Assembly (NCBI GenBank): GCA_023230025.1
Contig: JALNYD010000128.1
Location: 1-7,458, forward strand
Source of the DNA: Candidatus Cloacimonadota bacterium
Lineage (GTDB): Bacteria > Cloacimonadota > Cloacimonadia > Cloacimonadales > Cloacimonadaceae
Direction: 5' to 3'
Length of the DNA: 7,458 nt
Shown: positions 5,924-7,458 of the stretch, piece after piece
Layout of the letters: every line of letters begins with the position of its first letter
Numbering within the stretch: position 1 is the first letter of the stretch
The notes under the pieces: model-generated
Databases searched by the model: none
Seen by the model: the letters and a program-made list of their open reading frames with translations, nothing else
Told to the model about the DNA's origin: nothing
Program-made: the position numbers and the translations under genes

Positions 5924-7204
5924 ATGACACAACTATCGCAAGCCCAAATGGCAATCGCCACACCCGAAATCAACACTATCGCACAGAATGAACACATTGA
6001 CGTGCAAGAGCTGATTAACCTTGTTTGTAGTGGAGAGATCGTTATCCCTCACAACACGAATCGTAAAGCCATAGCAACTGCTATTGGCAACAGAATGTCC
6101 ACCAAGATAAACGCTAACATCGGCACTTCAGACCTTGAATGCAACATTCAGAAAGAGCTGAATAAACTGTCTCTATGTGAAAAATACGGCGCTCATGCCG
6201 TGATGGATCTATCAACAGGAGGTGATTTGAAGGGGATTCGCAAGGTTATGCTCAATGAGACTCCCTTGATCCTTGGGACAGTGCCGATTTATGCGGTGGC
6301 CTCCGCACTCTCTGCGCATGGTAAAGATATCCGGGCTTTTGAACCGGATATGCTGTTTGATGAAATCGAAGCCCAGGCAGAGCAAGGAGTGGACTTTATG
6401 ACGGTGCATGCGGGAATCACCCAGTGGAGCATTCAGGCTCACGATTTGCCAGATCGATTCTTGGGGATTGTGAGCAGAGGTGGCTCTCTCCTCAAGCGCT
6501 GGATGCTTCATTCTGGCAAAGAGAATCCCTTGTATGAGGAGTATGAAAGGCTGTTGGAGATATGCTTCAAACACGATGTTACGCTAAGTCTGGGAGATGG
6601 ATTTCGACCTGGAGCGATCCATGACGCAACTGATGCTACGCAGATATCTGAGCTCATTGTACTGGGAGAATTGGTAAAGCGTGCCAGAAGCAGAGGAGTG
6701 CAAGTGATGGTGGAAGGCCCTGGGCATGTTCCATATCAGAATATAGTAGCCAATGTACAGCTAGAAAAGCGGCTCTGTGGCAATGCACCTTTCTATGTAT
6801 TAGGGCCTCTTCCGAGTGATTTTGCCAGCGGTTATGATCACATCTGCGGTGCGATTGGAGCAAGTCTGGCAGCAGCAGCCGGAGCAGATTTCCTTTGCTA
6901 CCTCACTCCCGCCGAACACCTGTGTCTGCCTGATCTCGAAGATGTAAAGCAAGGAATCATCGCCTCCCGCATTGCGGCGCATATTGCCGATATAGCAAAG
7001 GGATATCCAAAGGCTCAGGAAATTGATGATATCATTGCCAGGGCCAGGCGTAGTATGGATTGGGAGACAATATTCAAGTATAGCGTGGATCCCGAACTGG
7101 CCAGAAAACGCAAATCCGAAACCTCAAGCATGATGAATGATCGCTGTAGTATGTGTGGGAATCTATGTGCCATCAAGACAGATAAGGAACAAGGATGTGA
7201 ATGA
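5924..7204 (+). CDS. thiC: Phosphomethylpyrimidine synthase ThiC (radical SAM)
   Basis: A 426-residue enzyme that rearranges aminoimidazole ribotide to HMP phosphate, using a [4Fe-4S] cluster and S-adenosylmethionine. Family motifs: KINANIGTS (61-69), MDLSTGGDL (94-102), GTVPIY (118-123), TVHAGIT (160-166), SRGGSLLKRWMLH (184-196), SLGDGFRPG (222-230), EGPGHVP (264-270), GYDHI (303-307) and TPAEHLCLP (328-336). H268 and H332 are 64 residues apart, as are the metal-binding histidines of known ThiC proteins. The C-terminal cluster motif is C408, C411, C415, giving CX2CX3C, one residue shorter than the CX2CX4C of E. coli ThiC. It is the short form, lacking the N-terminal domain of proteobacterial and plant enzymes. 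GGAG with a 6-nt spacer precedes the ATG, which directly follows the thiE stop. A BzaF-like benzimidazole synthase is a related alternative, but the neighbours favour thiamine. Confidence 0.94.
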   Translation: MTQLSQAQMAIATPEINTIAQNEHIDVQELINLVCSGEIVIPHNTNRKAIATAIGNRMSTKINANIGTSDLECNIQKELNKLSLCEKYGAHAVMDLSTGGDLKGIRKVMLNETPLILGTVPIYAVASALSAHGKDIRAFEPDMLFDEIEAQAEQGVDFMTVHAGITQWSIQAHDLPDRFLGIVSRGGSLLKRWMLHSGKENPLYEEYERLLEICFKHDVTLSLGDGFRPGAIHDATDATQISELIVLGELVKRARSRGVQVMVEGPGHVPYQNIVANVQLEKRLCGNAPFYVLGPLPSDFASGYDHICGAIGASLAAAAGADFLCYLTPAEHLCLPDLEDVKQGIIASRIAAHIADIAKGYPKAQEIDDIIARARRSMDWETIFKYSVDPELARKRKSETSSMMNDRCSMCGNLCAIKTDKEQGCE

Positions 7205-7205
7205 C

Positions 7206-7458
7206 ATGATTCTGGCAGCAATTGGATGCATGGACAGCAGCGGTGGAGCGGGAATCAATCAGGATATCCGGGTAGCCAGTCTGATGGGATTCCAGTTGAA
7301 AACCTGCGTTGCCGCCTTGAGTCTTCAGGATATGTACGGACTTAAGTCCATCTACCCCATAGATCTCAGCGTCTTTCAAACTCACCTTGATCACATTCTG
7401 GAACACCCTGATCTGAAGTATCTGAAGATTGGAGCTTTGGGCAATGTGGTTCAGATGG
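7206..7458 (+). CDS. thiD: Hydroxymethylpyrimidine (phosphate) kinase ThiD, N-terminal 84 codons, cut by window edge
   Basis: This is the start of a ribokinase-fold enzyme that phosphorylates HMP phosphate to HMP pyrophosphate, the pyrimidine substrate of ThiE. It begins at the ATG one base after the thiC stop. AAGGA at 7191-7195 is 10 nt upstream. Visible motifs are DSSGGAGI (10-17), which binds the pyrimidine in this family, VAALSLQDMYGL (35-46) and KIGALGN (74-80). It is fairly divergent: the usual TIAGSDSSGGAG reads AAIGCMDSSGGAG, and the usual KIGML reads KIGAL. The ATP-binding part lies outside the window. A fusion with another thi domain downstream cannot be excluded. Confidence 0.82.
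   Translation, partial: MILAAIGCMDSSGGAGINQDIRVASLMGFQLKTCVAALSLQDMYGLKSIYPIDLSVFQTHLDHILEHPDLKYLKIGALGNVVQM

Overview
The window looks like chromosomal DNA of a strictly anaerobic, fermentative bacterium of moderate GC content (judged by eye at roughly 45-50%). Three things point to an anaerobe. There is a three-subunit NAD-linked [FeFe] hydrogenase and a Rex-family NADH/NAD+ sensor. There is also a thiamine operon that uses a His-type (not Cys-type) Thi4 thiazole synthase, the sulfide-dependent form known from archaea. A member of a candidate phylum such as Cloacimonadota is a guess from overall protein character, and nothing in the window proves it. No mobile elements, tRNA, rRNA or CRISPR arrays were seen.

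Left half (1-4075, minus strand): one apparent operon read right to left, rex - hydC - hydB - hydA. rex has a sigma70-like promoter with a perfect 7-2-7 palindrome (4046-4061) overlapping the -35/-10 spacer, a natural site for autorepression. After an 87-nt spacer come hydC (NuoE-like), hydB (NuoF-like, flavin and NADH site) and hydA (catalytic subunit). hydC and hydB overlap by 8 nt, and hydB and hydA are 11 nt apart. hydA leaves the window at position 1 after 295 codons, just where the first H-cluster cysteine motif is expected. The enzyme should exchange electrons between NAD(H), probably ferredoxin, and H2. Rex would couple its expression to the NADH/NAD+ ratio.

Middle (about 4076-4308): a divergent intergenic region without a credible gene. 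It holds a second copy of a 10-base word from the rex promoter and a few short inverted repeats.

Right half (4309-7458, plus strand): a TPP riboswitch followed by a tightly packed thiamine operon, thi4 - thiE - thiC - thiD. thiD runs off the right edge. Thi4 makes the thiazole, ThiC the pyrimidine (HMP-P) and ThiD its diphosphate. ThiE joins the two halves to give thiamine phosphate. The riboswitch appears to act on translation: one short C-rich strand can pair either with the 5' side of the aptamer or with the Shine-Dalgarno sequence of thi4. A hydrolase that would release thiazole phosphate from the Thi4 product, and the final kinase, are not in the window.

The window is mostly well-known families. 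The points most worth a second look are the Rex protein with an altered DNA-binding wing together with a non-canonical operator candidate, the bacterial His-type Thi4, the riboswitch expression platform, and the shortened cysteine motif of ThiC.
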